From positions 3,569,322 through 3,633,321 of the forward strand of contig NZ_KB235922.1 of NCBI RefSeq assembly GCF_000332195.1: 64,000 nt of DNA, in the 5' to 3' direction. This DNA is from Pleurocapsa sp. PCC 7319. GTDB taxonomy: Bacteria; Cyanobacteriota; Cyanobacteriia; Cyanobacteriales; Xenococcaceae. The position numbers and the translations under genes were made by a program. The notes beneath the pieces are model-generated. The model was not told where the DNA came from, ran no database searches, and was given only the letters and a program-made list of their open reading frames with translations. Numbering within the stretch: the stretch's first letter is position 1; every line of letters starts with the position of its first letter. This document shows positions 9,383 through 19,311 of this stretch, piece by piece.

Positions 9383-10390
9383 CTATGCCTTAATAGAGCG
9401 TTTAATTTTGCCGAACGACCAATCTTTAGCTAAGTTGGCTTTCGCTGAAATACTACGCTGACTATTAATAAAATTATAAAAACGCTGTAGGTGGTCTAAA
9501 GGGGAACGTTCAGAAGTTGCGATCGCATAATCTAATACTTTTTGGTCGATCTTTTGAGGTAAATCGGGAATATTTCTGGTCGTTAAAGAATAACCCAATA
9601 AATCCAACATTGGCGCTGCTACTTTGGCTACTCGTTCTTGTTGGCGAGCGCTTAGTTTATCCTGCCATTGACCCGAACTCCCTTTACGTAGGTGTTTGGG
9701 ACTTTGCTGCTTCATGGTTTCAAAAGCAACATTGCGTTTGATTCTCGCGATCGCTTCTGAGGATAATTCTATTTCCAAATAAACTAATAATTTTTCTAAT
9801 TCCCTATCAAATGAATGTAGCAACCGTTCATAAAAAATAGGATAAATGTTTAATTCTGTTTGGTATTTTAAATATCCGCCTACGTGCTGCACCCATTGGC
9901 GGGTCATTTCTTCAAGTCGGTTGACTAAATAAGTTTCGGAATTTTGTTCGTAGTGGGGCGAACCATTTTTAAGTTTGTGTTCGGTAAAGGCAAATTTAGA
10001 ATAGGAAATAGCTACGTCGCGAGGGTCACGAATAACGTAAACAATTTTATTAAATTTGGGTAAAATAGATTTTGTTAAAGGATTTAAAGACGAATGAGTC
10101 CATACTTGGCTACACTGCTCAATATAACTATCTATGTCGGTAATTTCTTCTCGGAAAACACTACTAATACGACAGTAACAGCGTCCTTTTTCAATCGTTA
10201 AAAAATCCATTGAACTCTGTCCCGCAAAGCTTAACTGCCAATTCTTAGCTTGTTCTTGAATAGGGTGCTGTTGAATATAGCTGCGATGTTCTTTCCTTGT
10301 TTTTAACAGAATATTGCGAATAATATTGTAAAGCCAATAATTTCCGCTTTTGGGAACTCCTGCCTGTAAGATAGTCATTGCATTAAACAC
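9383..10390 (-). CDS. Sulfotransferase domain protein
   Basis: 335 residues. The 5'-phosphosulfate loop is AGVPKSGNYWL (about residues 10-20), a variant of the usual PKSGTTW. The 3'-phosphate motif IVYVIRDPRDVAISYSKF follows near residue 125. These bind PAPS, and the enzyme moves sulfate to a hydroxyl or amine. A later KQQSPKHLRKGSSGQWQDKL block resembles the RKGxxGDW motif of this superfamily. Position in a glycan operon between a glycosyltransferase and a flippase suggests sulfation of an extracellular polysaccharide precursor or a glycolipid; this is an inference from context. Confidence 0.85.
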   Translation of the reverse strand: MFNAMTILQAGVPKSGNYWLYNIIRNILLKTRKEHRSYIQQHPIQEQAKNWQLSFAGQSSMDFLTIEKGRCYCRISSVFREEITDIDSYIEQCSQVWTHSSLNPLTKSILPKFNKIVYVIRDPRDVAISYSKFAFTEHKLKNGSPHYEQNSETYLVNRLEEMTRQWVQHVGGYLKYQTELNIYPIFYERLLHSFDRELEKLLVYLEIELSSEAIARIKRNVAFETMKQQSPKHLRKGSSGQWQDKLSARQQERVAKVAAPMLDLLGYSLTTRNIPDLPQKIDQKVLDYAIATSERSPLDHLQRFYNFINSQRSISAKANLAKDWSFGKIKRSIKA

Positions 10391-10474
10391 TTATCATTAA
10401 TATGCTCGATAAAGGGAAGAAGATAGAGAAAATGAGCGATAAATTATAGATAGTCAAGCCTGCTGCTAAGTTTT

Positions 10475-11701
10475 CTAAAACATTGTTGATTTATGAACAA
10501 TTATTGGAGAAGTAGTATACCTAGCTTGAAGGCGATTGTAAATCTCTAAAAACCTTTGGTTGCGAGCCTGTTCGCTAAAATTATTAATAGCGCGAGCATG
10601 TCCTGCGTTGCCCATTTTGGCTGCTAACTGACGATCTGATAATAAGGAAATCAGATTTGTTGCCCAAGATTCCACATCCTCTGGAGAGGAGATCAAAAAC
10701 CCCGTTTCGCAATCGACTACAATTTCTGGTTGCGCTCCTACTGCCGAGGCTATTACCGCTGTACCACGCATCATGGCTTCAGTGGTAACATTGCCAAAAG
10801 GCTCAGCCCACTGAGAGGGGACTGCCTGTACCCAAGCACCTGCAAAATGCCGTTCCATTTCCGATTGGGGTAAATAACCCAACCAAGTCACCGCATCCAC
10901 AATACCCAAATCTCGGCTCAAAGTCTGTAGCTTATTTTTCTCTGCACCATCACCAGCAATCATAAGTTTGGCTTGAGGTACTTGTACCATAGCTTTAGCA
11001 AAAGCTTTTAAGAGAATATCTACGCCCTTTTCGGTTACTAAGCGTCCTGCATATACTACCGTGGGAATTAAGTTTAAGGGTAATCGCTCTTCCCTAACTG
11101 GTACGCCGTTATAAACTACTTCCACCGGTTTAATTCCCGCCTCTTCTAGCTTAGTTTTCATACCCTGACTTAAGGCTACTACCACATCAAAAGCATCCCG
11201 CCAATATGACCAAAGTTTATGCTGTACCATCAATACTGCCCAAGACTGAGTAGTAAGACAGCCGTTACGTAAACATACTGTTCCAGGGCTACTGTAGCAA
11301 TCACTACCATTAGGTAAGACTTTAGTTCCTGCGGGACAAATTGCTTTATAAACAGCAGTTTGATAGATGCAGGGAATATCTTTAAGCAGGGTTAAAATTG
11401 TTGGCGACATTTGCCACATAAACATTCTGACGTGGACTACATCGGGTCGAAATTCCTGCAAAATCTGGCGTAGTTTGAAATAAGCACTAGGATTAATCGT
11501 CTGAGATAAAACCTGTATCAAAGTATTAGTGCCAAAACAGCTATAGTCTGCTATGAATTTACTATCTTTTACTGGTGTGGCTAAGCTAGAAAACAACCTG
11601 ACATCGTGACCCGAATCGCGAAAACCCTGACGCAAGGAAAACATCTGTAATTCTGCCCCTCCCGTAGCCGTGCCGATGTCATGAATTAGAAGAATTTTCA
11701 T
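10475..11701 (-). CDS. Family 4 glycosyltransferase
   Basis: 408 residues of GT-B fold. The N-terminal domain starts ILLIHDIGTATGGAELQM; the donor domain has VVYAGRLVTEKGVDILLKAF, LMIAGDG and the C-terminal acidic motif EPFGNVTTEAMMRGTAVIAS (retaining ExxxxxxxE). It ends in a short cysteine-free tail. A central loop has a Cys cluster (CPAGTKVLPNGSDCYSSPGT, CLRNGC) seen in a subgroup of GT4 proteins. The downstream edge is close to the GT2 gene at 11705 (3 bp), so it belongs to the same operon. It probably builds the surface glycan; the sugar is unknown. Confidence 0.88.
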   Translation of the reverse strand: MKILLIHDIGTATGGAELQMFSLRQGFRDSGHDVRLFSSLATPVKDSKFIADYSCFGTNTLIQVLSQTINPSAYFKLRQILQEFRPDVVHVRMFMWQMSPTILTLLKDIPCIYQTAVYKAICPAGTKVLPNGSDCYSSPGTVCLRNGCLTTQSWAVLMVQHKLWSYWRDAFDVVVALSQGMKTKLEEAGIKPVEVVYNGVPVREERLPLNLIPTVVYAGRLVTEKGVDILLKAFAKAMVQVPQAKLMIAGDGAEKNKLQTLSRDLGIVDAVTWLGYLPQSEMERHFAGAWVQAVPSQWAEPFGNVTTEAMMRGTAVIASAVGAQPEIVVDCETGFLISSPEDVESWATNLISLLSDRQLAAKMGNAGHARAINNFSEQARNQRFLEIYNRLQARYTTSPIIVHKSTMF

Positions 11702-11704
11702 AGG

Positions 11705-12754
11705 TCAACTACGAACTAGTTCTCTAACATCCATTTGTTGGGCGGGAAAGTTGTTTCGTCTTTGTAGATGGGCTTGTTCGTGTCGGGAGGTTAGATAGTG
11801 ATTGAGAGTTTTTTCTACTGGTGCGAGTAAACCAAACATCACTAGTTTTTTAAGGAGACGATTGTCAATTCCTAATGTTAGTTTATCAACTATGGGAGAT
11901 AAGATCGTATCCCTACGTCGCCAACCTAACGCTTTGTGCTTTTGTGTGAAATAACTGTCTTCAGCTAAATTCCACTTTTCGCGCATTCGCTGCAAACTTT
12001 TAGTTTCCCAATTATCGCTCCAGCGAAGCATATAATAATGTAAATCGCTCCATTCTAAAGGAACTGCGGGAACATAAGTCACTAAACTATCAGGCTCAAA
12101 ATAAACCTTATAACCTGCTTCCATCACGTCCATACAAAAATCAATATGCTCTTTAGTATTGAGCATCAATTCGTCAAAATAGCCCAATTCCTCGAAAATA
12201 CTAGTTTTAACTAACATACAGTGAAACTCGCATAGTTCGGTTTCGCAACGCTGCATTTGCGATCGCCATTTCTTAGTCGCATGACCCTGCTTGTACATTT
12301 TTTCTCGCATCCGCCTTCTACCTTTAACATCGACAACAATACGAGATTCTCCACCAGCACAATGAATTTCTTCGTGTATTGGTTCGTGCTGACACATCAA
12401 AGGTCCAACCACCGCTGCCTTGGGGTCGCTTTCGGCACAATCTACCAATGCTTTCAACCAGCCAGGCTGCACCACAATATCGTTATCCGCAAAGACTACA
12501 TATTTAGTATCTACCTTAGCCAAACCCAAATTACGCGCCTGATTGGGATAAAGATAATAATTGGTTCTAATCAACTCAAACTCTTTGTGTTTTGCTTGAG
12601 CTTCTAGATAGTCTTTAACTGGTTGAGGAGAATTACCGTCTACATAGACGAGCTTAAAGGGAAATTTAGTATTTTGATAAATACTGGTCAATGATTGATG
12701 AGTATAGCTAAAACGTTCGCGAGGAACGACAACTATCGTAACTAAAGGATTCAT
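11705..12754 (-). CDS. Family 2 glycosyltransferase
   Basis: 349 residues. TIVVVPRERFSYTHQSLTSI replaces the usual YN motif at the start, YVDGNSPQPV and FADNDIVVQPGWL give the donor and metal sites, and LNTKEHIDFCMDVMEAG is the acidic catalytic block. This variant is typical of GT2 enzymes found with sulfotransferases. It starts 70 bp from the flavoprotein gene and ends 3 bp before the GT4 gene. A cytosolic, membrane-associated role in glycan assembly is the likely job. Confidence 0.85.
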   Translation of the reverse strand: MNPLVTIVVVPRERFSYTHQSLTSIYQNTKFPFKLVYVDGNSPQPVKDYLEAQAKHKEFELIRTNYYLYPNQARNLGLAKVDTKYVVFADNDIVVQPGWLKALVDCAESDPKAAVVGPLMCQHEPIHEEIHCAGGESRIVVDVKGRRRMREKMYKQGHATKKWRSQMQRCETELCEFHCMLVKTSIFEELGYFDELMLNTKEHIDFCMDVMEAGYKVYFEPDSLVTYVPAVPLEWSDLHYYMLRWSDNWETKSLQRMREKWNLAEDSYFTQKHKALGWRRRDTILSPIVDKLTLGIDNRLLKKLVMFGLLAPVEKTLNHYLTSRHEQAHLQRRNNFPAQQMDVRELVRS

Positions 12755-12824
12755 TAGCTTTAATCTCCATTTGATTTAATTAGCTAAATTCAATTGAGCT
12801 AACGACATTTTAATTAGATATAGC

Positions 12825-14282
12825 TTAATTAGATACAGCGATCGCTTCTTGATTAAGGTTAGAGTAAGCTTCCTTGCTATCGGTAAACTCTTCATGATAA
12901 GAGCGTTCGACGTTCACATTCCAAATATCATGTTGTTCGCCCAGAATATTTTTCGCTGCTAATAGACCAGTTAACATTGAGTGGTCGCTGTTATTATAGC
13001 GGTGCATACCATTACGACCTATTGTTTGTAAATTCTCAAATTTCTGAATGTATTCTTGAATTACTGTTACGTTTTGACGATACTCGTCGTCATAGACTGG
13101 GTAGGCTTTATATTGGCGTATTACCGTACCATCTCCGATCTTGACTTCTGGATCTACCAGCCCCAACGCTTTGACCTCACCGCTGGCGAGTTCAACTAAT
13201 TCTGCATCAGACATCTGCCATAATTTATCCCCTTCATTGCAGAAGTATTCCATTCCCAAACAGGTTTTACTTTGGTCGGGAACCATGGCTTTACTCCAGT
13301 TTTTAAAGTTTTGGATTCTGCCTACCTGAAACTTAGAACTGTGAATATAAATCCAGTTATCGGGAAATAATTCTGCTTGATCTACTACCAAAGATACGAT
13401 CAAGAAGTCGCGATATTTAAGGTTGTTAGCCGCTTTTAATATTTCTGCTGGTGGGGCAGGATTCATTTTTTTCAGCAGCAAAGATACGGGCATACTAGAA
13501 ACAAAGTTATCACCTTTTACTTTACTAGTTTCACCATTTTGCCTAATAACAACACTATTAATTTTATAGCTATCTTTTTCTATTTCCACTACTTCCGTAT
13601 TGAGATGTACGGGCGAACCTTTACTATTCAATTTTTGTTGAAAACGCTCCCACATTTGCCCCGGTCCATAGATGGGATAGTTAAATTCCTTGATTAACGT
13701 TTTGGTATTATTGCCACCAAATAAAGCATTAGTTATCACTTTTTTAAGAGACAACCCTTTGATGCGCTGAGCAGCCCAATCTGCCCTAATTTCTGTACAG
13801 GGTATACCCCAGACTTTTTCTGTATAGGTTTTAAAAAAAGTTTCATATAAACGTTTGCCAAAGCGATTAGAAACCCATTGCTCAAAGTTTTCTTCTATAG
13901 GATTGGGTTTAACTTGAGCCTTGAAGTAGCTCCACATAATTAGAACGCTATTTATTAAACCCAAATTAGATAGAGCATTACGAGGTTCTAAGGGATAACT
14001 GAAGAATCTATTTTTATAATAAATTCTCGACATACGAGGCACTTTGATAAATTCTTCTCCCATCACTTCTTGCCAAAGGGCCTCTACTTCACCAACTTTT
14101 GTGAAGAACCGATGTCCGCCAATATCAAAACGATAGCCTTTATAAGTTTCAGTACGAGATATGCCTCCTACCCGATCTGCTTTTTCAAATACTACTGACT
14201 TTTGACCGTGTTTGCTCAGTTCATAAGCCGCAGTAAGACCAGCAGGTCCACCACCAATTACAATCGTCGAAGTAAAGTTCAT
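12825..14282 (-). CDS. FAD-dependent oxidoreductase, UDP-galactopyranose-mutase-like
   Basis: 485 residues. IVIGGGPAGLTAAYELSKHG is the ADP-binding beta-alpha-beta unit, followed by VFEKADRVGGISRT and FDIGGHRFFTKV, the FAD signature shared by UDP-galactopyranose mutase and related amine-oxidase-fold proteins. FFKTYTEKVWGIPC resembles the mutase family. It is the promoter-proximal gene of the minus-strand glycan run. Plausible roles are conversion of a UDP-hexopyranose to a furanose or another redox-neutral sugar isomerisation. True Glf proteins are shorter (about 370-390 residues), so I keep the name generic. Confidence 0.8.
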   Translation of the reverse strand: MNFTSTIVIGGGPAGLTAAYELSKHGQKSVVFEKADRVGGISRTETYKGYRFDIGGHRFFTKVGEVEALWQEVMGEEFIKVPRMSRIYYKNRFFSYPLEPRNALSNLGLINSVLIMWSYFKAQVKPNPIEENFEQWVSNRFGKRLYETFFKTYTEKVWGIPCTEIRADWAAQRIKGLSLKKVITNALFGGNNTKTLIKEFNYPIYGPGQMWERFQQKLNSKGSPVHLNTEVVEIEKDSYKINSVVIRQNGETSKVKGDNFVSSMPVSLLLKKMNPAPPAEILKAANNLKYRDFLIVSLVVDQAELFPDNWIYIHSSKFQVGRIQNFKNWSKAMVPDQSKTCLGMEYFCNEGDKLWQMSDAELVELASGEVKALGLVDPEVKIGDGTVIRQYKAYPVYDDEYRQNVTVIQEYIQKFENLQTIGRNGMHRYNNSDHSMLTGLLAAKNILGEQHDIWNVNVERSYHEEFTDSKEAYSNLNQEAIAVSN

Positions 14283-15061
14283 GTATTTTGACCTTGGATG
14301 TTTTTATATGTCTATGTCTTGGTGTTACTCTAGAGGTTGTCTGAAAAGTATTTGATTATGTCAGTCTATTGGACACGAGGTAGATTATAGTGACTCCTCG
14401 AATCATAGTTTTAAAAGTTACGGGTATGACTTCATATATTATTGCCGTAATATTTCAATCAAATTAAACTCCGGTAAGCAACTTAGTAAAACAAAAACTT
14501 CAACATTTCTTTACTATTAATAGTTTAATTTTAAACATAAGCTCAATATTTTTTTAAGAGTTTTAAGAAATACTTAAATAAATAACGCATCAGTATTTGG
14601 CTTGTAGTAATTATACTATTGCGTCTAAGTGTTTTTACTATTATCGACAATTATAATTTCAATTTTTCTTTCTATAACTTAGATTGTGATAGCTTCATAG
14701 AAGCTTCATAAATTAACCACTTTTATCTTCAAATATGAAGTAAATGTAAAAAATGTACTAAGCAAATAACCATTTGCAATTTCTAATACTATTTTTAAAA
14801 CACGGAGCAAATCTATTTTTGAATCTATATTTAAGATCGAATTGTCATTTGGTATTTAAAATTATTGTATATATATTTTCAAAAATGTCTCTAAGTATAC
14901 ATTTATAGTACGTTAGTTTAAATTTTTTTTGGATATAACTATCAATTGAGTGTCAAATTAGAGTCTAAAATATAAAATTTTCGATAAATAAGCTGGCAAT
15001 TTTACAAAATAAAATAAATAAATTTGGGTTTACTTTTTAATATCTATACAGACAATAAACT
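14283..15061. other. Long AT-rich intergenic region
   Basis: 779 bp between two divergent glycan genes. I see no ORF of useful length, no tRNA-like or rRNA-like segment and no strong palindrome. It is very AT-rich with many T/A runs and probably holds the promoters for the divergent genes at 14282 and 15062. The last 60 bp upstream of 15062 are almost pure A/T. Confidence 0.6.
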
Positions 15062-16657
15062 ATGAAAATGGCTCGTCAAATAGCTGTAATAGCATTATTG
15101 TGGCTTATTTTTGTCAATCCAGGCATTATGACTAGTATTGATACCATTCGTAGGTTGAGTATGTCTCATGCCTGGTGGACTGGAACAGAAGAAGGCTTTC
15201 CTGGTAACAAAATAGTTATTAGTGTTAACGATAAAAAATATATTCCCTACGATCTGGGGCAATCGATACTAATGCTTCCAGGGGATTGGTTGGGAGAACA
15301 ATTAGGGCAGAGTATTAAAAATGAATTGATACGAGAACATTTTCGAGGGGCAATTGTAAGCTTTTTAATTTTTGTACCCCTTAATCTTTTAGCAGTTCTT
15401 ACTTGCTTTCGATTTCTCCGTCTTTTGAACTATTCAGAAAAAGTGTCAGGATTATCTAGCTTGGTTTGGTTAATTGGAACTAGTATCTTGTTTTATTCTA
15501 GTTTTCATCAACAAAATAATCAAATACTTTTGTTTGTTTTACTTAGTTATCAAGCTGCTTTGATGTATCTTATTAAGAACAAAAAATATTGGGCGATACT
15601 AAGCGGTGTTGCTTTAGGCTTTACTTTTATCATCAGAATCACTAATATTATCTATGTCGCTAGTATTTTGCTGTTTTTAATTGGATGCAATTTAAGCCGA
15701 GAAAAAACCAGATCGTTATCAGTAAGTTTTCGTCCTATACTTTTATGGATGAGCGGCTTTGTTCCTTTCTTATTATTAGAAAGAATACTAACTTATATTC
15801 GTTATGGTAGTTGGACGGCAACAACTGTATCGTTACACTTGCAGATTTATAATAAGGCAGGTGAGTTGATTAACTCTACAGATACAGTTGTTGAAGGAAC
15901 TACTAAAAGTTTTCCGTTTTTAAAATTACTAACTAAAGTTAAACCAGAAGCTTTATTCGCGCCATTTTTCTCACCTGAGAAGAGTATTTTTATCTATGAC
16001 CCTTTGGTATTACCCTGTTTAATTTTATTGGTAATTTGCTGGAAATACTTATCTAAATATATTAGATGGTATGTGATTGCAGCAACAGTTGGATTTTTAC
16101 TTCATCTATATATCTATTCTTGGAGTCTTGGATGGATCGATCAAGGTGCATGGGGAGCAAGATATCATATCACTTCTATTCATTTACTCTTAGTTCCCTT
16201 AATTCCTCTATTAATTCAAGGTGCAATCGAACAAATTGCTCAACGTAAAAATTTATTTAAGAAGATATTAATTTTAGGTGCTAGAGCTATCGTAGTGTTG
16301 GCTATTTGTATTCAGTTTTCTTCAATTGCTATTGATGGTGTTGTAGAAGCATATCAACAGCGGTTAGGAATTGGTTCTTCATTACGCATAGTACAGCGAT
16401 TTAAAAATATTTCAGAAATATTGAATGGTTCATCGATAAAAACAGATGTGAATATTACATCGCTAGAAGATTCTACTGAGACTATTGCTTTACAAGAAAA
16501 AATTGAAAGTAGATCTCGATGGAATATTTTGCCTTTTCTATATCAAAAAAAATTAGCAAAATCTCCACTAAACAAAATAATTCCTATCTTGATAGCGATT
16601 TGGGGATTAATCTTACTCGCTGCAATTGTTGCTACTATCAGAATATTTGTAGTTTAA
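15062..16657 (+). CDS. Polytopic membrane protein, possible GT39/polymerase-like
   Basis: 531 residues with about eleven hydrophobic segments. The first periplasmic loop (residues about 30-80) contains YDLGQSILMLPGDWLGEQ, and a large loop lies between about 260 and 310. The topology resembles GT-C glycosyltransferases (GT39-like) and O-antigen polymerase/ligase proteins, which use lipid-linked sugar donors on the periplasmic side. No signature residues are decisive. Its place next to the glycan operon makes a role in polymer assembly or ligation likely. The C-terminus ends in a final hydrophobic helix. Function is not assigned. Confidence 0.7.
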   Translation: MKMARQIAVIALLWLIFVNPGIMTSIDTIRRLSMSHAWWTGTEEGFPGNKIVISVNDKKYIPYDLGQSILMLPGDWLGEQLGQSIKNELIREHFRGAIVSFLIFVPLNLLAVLTCFRFLRLLNYSEKVSGLSSLVWLIGTSILFYSSFHQQNNQILLFVLLSYQAALMYLIKNKKYWAILSGVALGFTFIIRITNIIYVASILLFLIGCNLSREKTRSLSVSFRPILLWMSGFVPFLLLERILTYIRYGSWTATTVSLHLQIYNKAGELINSTDTVVEGTTKSFPFLKLLTKVKPEALFAPFFSPEKSIFIYDPLVLPCLILLVICWKYLSKYIRWYVIAATVGFLLHLYIYSWSLGWIDQGAWGARYHITSIHLLLVPLIPLLIQGAIEQIAQRKNLFKKILILGARAIVVLAICIQFSSIAIDGVVEAYQQRLGIGSSLRIVQRFKNISEILNGSSIKTDVNITSLEDSTETIALQEKIESRSRWNILPFLYQKKLAKSPLNKIIPILIAIWGLILLAAIVATIRIFVV

Positions 16658-16774
16658 TTGCATGAATATTGACTTACACCTCGCGGAGCGAGATCGCGAA
16701 ACTCCTGAATAATTGGATATCGCTGTATTTGTTGGTTTTTTGAGAAGGCGATCGCTAAATTTTGCTGAGTAATG

Positions 16775-17674
16775 TCAGATAAAACAAGCGATAGGAAATA
16801 GTAAATACTCCAAAAAGAAAAGTTTCCAAATGAACTGATAAAAATCGGCGATCGCGCTTTTTTCTTCTAGATCCACATAGCGACTACGCCACCATAATAA
16901 CCCTAGTAGCACTACATGACTGGCAATAAAAAAGCCAACATTAAGGGAAGTTAGCCAAAAGAAACCAGCAATAATCATCCCAAAATAGCAAATAGTAATC
17001 ACCCACCGAGAGAGATTAAATACAGCTAGCTTGCCGATCACAATAGTAAAGGTCTTGATATTATATTTTTTATCTCCCTCCAGATCGGGAACATCTTTAA
17101 AAATGGCGATCGCCACCGTAAACAATAAAATAAATAGAGTCAATGTCCAAACATAGGGGTTTAAGGCTTCTCTGCCATTCAATTTATCTCCATAGTGGAG
17201 AAACAGCCCGATATTAACGATAATTCCTCGTACCGTAAGGATACAAAAAGCAGCCCAAAAAGGAAATTGTTTTAAACGTATCGGTGGCAAAGAGTAAGCT
17301 GTACCAATAAACAAGCTAATAGCCACGGTGGCAAATAACCAGTTTCCTGATAGCCCAGCAATTAGCAAAGCGAAGATACCTGTAACACCTACAATTAATC
17401 GTCCTTGTTGGGGCGTAAATGCTCCCGAAGCAAGAGGAAGATTAGGCTTATTGATGCGGTCAATCTCAATATCGCAGAGTTGATTTAAACCAACAATATA
17501 TACATTGCCACAGACACAGGCTAACCAAACTGCCAGCATTTGTTCTAAATTTATCAGGGTAAGATCATTGCCTGTGGTAGCAATAGAAATTAAGTAAAGT
17601 GCCAAGACACTTAAACTAGTGCCAATAATTGTATGGGGGCGAGAAAATTTCCAGAAACTAGATAGTCTGGTCAT
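16775..17674 (-). CDS. hpt: Homogentisate phytyltransferase
   Basis: 299 residues, UbiA superfamily with about nine membrane helices. The first Asp-rich motif is NQLCDIEIDRINKPNLP (N64, D68, D72); the second is FKDVPDLEGDKKYNIKTF. The opening SSFWKFSRPHTIIGTSLS is typical of the cyanobacterial enzyme, which joins phytyl diphosphate to homogentisate and releases CO2, the committed step of tocopherol synthesis at the membrane. The gene is transcribed toward 16775 and is separate in function from the surrounding glycan genes. Confidence 0.9.
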   Translation of the reverse strand: MTRLSSFWKFSRPHTIIGTSLSVLALYLISIATTGNDLTLINLEQMLAVWLACVCGNVYIVGLNQLCDIEIDRINKPNLPLASGAFTPQQGRLIVGVTGIFALLIAGLSGNWLFATVAISLFIGTAYSLPPIRLKQFPFWAAFCILTVRGIIVNIGLFLHYGDKLNGREALNPYVWTLTLFILLFTVAIAIFKDVPDLEGDKKYNIKTFTIVIGKLAVFNLSRWVITICYFGMIIAGFFWLTSLNVGFFIASHVVLLGLLWWRSRYVDLEEKSAIADFYQFIWKLFFLEYLLFPIACFI

Positions 17675-17800
17675 AAATTAAGATCTTTGAATAAAGCTTA
17701 GTTGAATATAGCGCGATTAGCAGCTTAAAATGTCTGAATCTTGAATTTAGTTAACAGCTAAGAAATAGATTTGCTCGTTTAATCTTGTTTTACCTTAAAA

Positions 17801-17835
17801 AGCTTTAAGCTCTAAGCCTTAAGCTTTAAGCTCTA
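17801..17835. repeat. Heptanucleotide tandem repeat AGCTTTA
   Basis: Five consecutive 7-bp units: AGCTTTA, AGCTCTA, AGCCTTA, AGCTTTA, AGCTCTA. This is the short tandemly repeated repetitive (STRR) class common in cyanobacteria. It lies at one end of the 410-bp gap between hpt and murG. Confidence 0.85.
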
Positions 17836-17862
17836 AAGTTTACGCTTGGTAAACGGCTAACA

Positions 17863-17996
17863 GTGAGACAGTTCGTTGGCGGTGAAGCAGGGCGTTGGCG
17901 GGGTTCCCCCGCTTGAAGGAACTGTCGAGGGCGGGGGTTTCCCCCATGAACAACTTCATCAAGAAGAAACTGTCGAACCCGAAGGGCTTATAGCTA
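17863..17996. repeat. Composite hairpin repeat, long copy
   Basis: Starts GTGAGACAGTTCGTTGGC and ends CGAAGGGCTTATAGCT. A shorter 66-bp relative with the same ends is at 27891-27956. The core folds as CAGTTC...CGGGG-TTC-CCCCG...GAACTG. Compared with the short copy, this one carries an extra GTTGGC-containing duplication and a second GGGGG-TTT-CCCCC hairpin, so it looks like nested growth of one element. Confidence 0.75.
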
Positions 17997-18070
17997 TCGG
18001 GTTTAATGCCCCCAGCAAACGAAGTTTGGTGGTCTACAATTAGGAGAGGTTAAAGCCTCTTATAATTGGC

Positions 18071-18098
18071 TTACAGCTTACAGCTTACAGCTTATAGC
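18071..18098. repeat. Heptanucleotide tandem repeat TTACAGC
   Basis: Three perfect TTACAGC units and one TTATAGC. The murG stop codon (18085-18087, minus strand) lies in the third unit, so the repeat supplies the last residues of MurG. Confidence 0.85.
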
Positions 18099-19170
18099 TG
18101 CGGCTCTGCCGCTTTACTAGGTCACGAATAATAGCAGCCAATCTTTCTGCACTATCGGTAATAGCTAGAGCCTTGGCTTTGTTAGCCATCTCTTGTAATT
18201 GTTCAGGCGATCGCAACCATTGGCATACTTGTTCAGTAAGTATTTCGGCAGTTAGTACTGATTGTTGATAAACTACAGCAGCACCAGCGTCACCAAATTC
18301 TTGGGCATTATAGGTTTGATGATCTTCTGCAGCATAGGGATAGGGAATTAAAACTGCGGGAGTACCTGTAAAAGCTAATTCAGTTAATGTACCGGCCCCA
18401 GCACGGCTGATTGCTAGATTTGCTCTTTGTAATAATCCCGCCATATTGTCGTAGAAGGGCATCGAAATATATTGTGGATGTTTTAAGCTATCTGCTTCAG
18501 GATCGTTTTTGCCAGTAAGATGAACAATATATGCACCCATATCTAACCAAGTGTTAGCAGCTTTTCTAACTAGTTGATTGACTGCTACTGCTCCTTGAGA
18601 GCCACCGACAACTAAGATTACTATGGCATCCTCAGGAAGATCTAAATCTAAGGACTGGAGAGTGAGAAACTGAGGGCGAACAGGAGTACTAACATGAATT
18701 GTCTTAGCTTGAGGAAGATATTGAGCTGTTCCTGCACAACCCAAGGCTACGATATTACACCAACGACTAAGGAAACGGGTAACTTTACCAGGGATATAGT
18801 TAGATTCATGAATTACTGCCGGTATTTTTTGCAGACGTGCTGCTAAGATAGCAGGCGCAGCAATATATCCCCCCGTAGTAAATACAGCATTGATTTGATG
18901 TTCTTTGAGCAGTTTTTGAGTTTGAAAAATGGAGCCAATAAAGCCAGAGATAATTTTGAGGGTTTTAAAACTCAGGCGTTGCTGAAATCCTTCTACAGCA
19001 ATGGTGTTTAAGGGATAATCATCTGGTACCAGGCTGGTTTCTAAACGGTTAGCAGTTCCCAACCATTCAATCTCATACTCAGGTAACTGTTGAGCTAGAG
19101 CGATCGCCGGAAATAAATGTCCCCCAGTACCACTAGCTGCTATTAGTAGACGAGCCGAAGACGATGCCAC
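18085..19170 (-). CDS. murG: UDP-N-acetylglucosamine--N-acetylmuramyl-(pentapeptide) pyrophosphoryl-undecaprenol GlcNAc transferase
   Basis: 361 residues, GT-B fold. LLIAASGTGGHLFPAIALAQ is the glycine-rich lipid-I loop (residues about 8-27), HESNYIPGKVTRFL follows, and the C-terminal domain has VVGGSQGAVAVNQ and AGAGTLTELAFTGTPAVLIP. It adds GlcNAc to lipid I to form lipid II on the inner membrane face for peptidoglycan synthesis. The family usually has G-x-G-G in the first loop, as here. The last residues (about RQSRSYKL) are encoded inside a heptanucleotide repeat, so the C-terminus was probably reshaped by repeat insertion. Confidence 0.95.
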   Translation of the reverse strand: MASSSARLLIAASGTGGHLFPAIALAQQLPEYEIEWLGTANRLETSLVPDDYPLNTIAVEGFQQRLSFKTLKIISGFIGSIFQTQKLLKEHQINAVFTTGGYIAAPAILAARLQKIPAVIHESNYIPGKVTRFLSRWCNIVALGCAGTAQYLPQAKTIHVSTPVRPQFLTLQSLDLDLPEDAIVILVVGGSQGAVAVNQLVRKAANTWLDMGAYIVHLTGKNDPEADSLKHPQYISMPFYDNMAGLLQRANLAISRAGAGTLTELAFTGTPAVLIPYPYAAEDHQTYNAQEFGDAGAAVVYQQSVLTAEILTEQVCQWLRSPEQLQEMANKAKALAITDSAERLAAIIRDLVKRQSRSYKL

Positions 19171-19311
19171 AAATATTAACTCCCAATTCTACTTTCAATA
19201 ATGAACGTAGCTAAATATTAACTGCTAATTAGGATTAAAAAATGCAAGGGCAAGAAAATCGTCACTACTTACCCTTTTACTCATTCGTACACCTAGGCTC
19301 ATTGTTAGCTT

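Noticed and set aside
12257-12607. A 116-residue plus-strand frame
   Set aside because: It is antisense to a well-supported glycosyltransferase gene.
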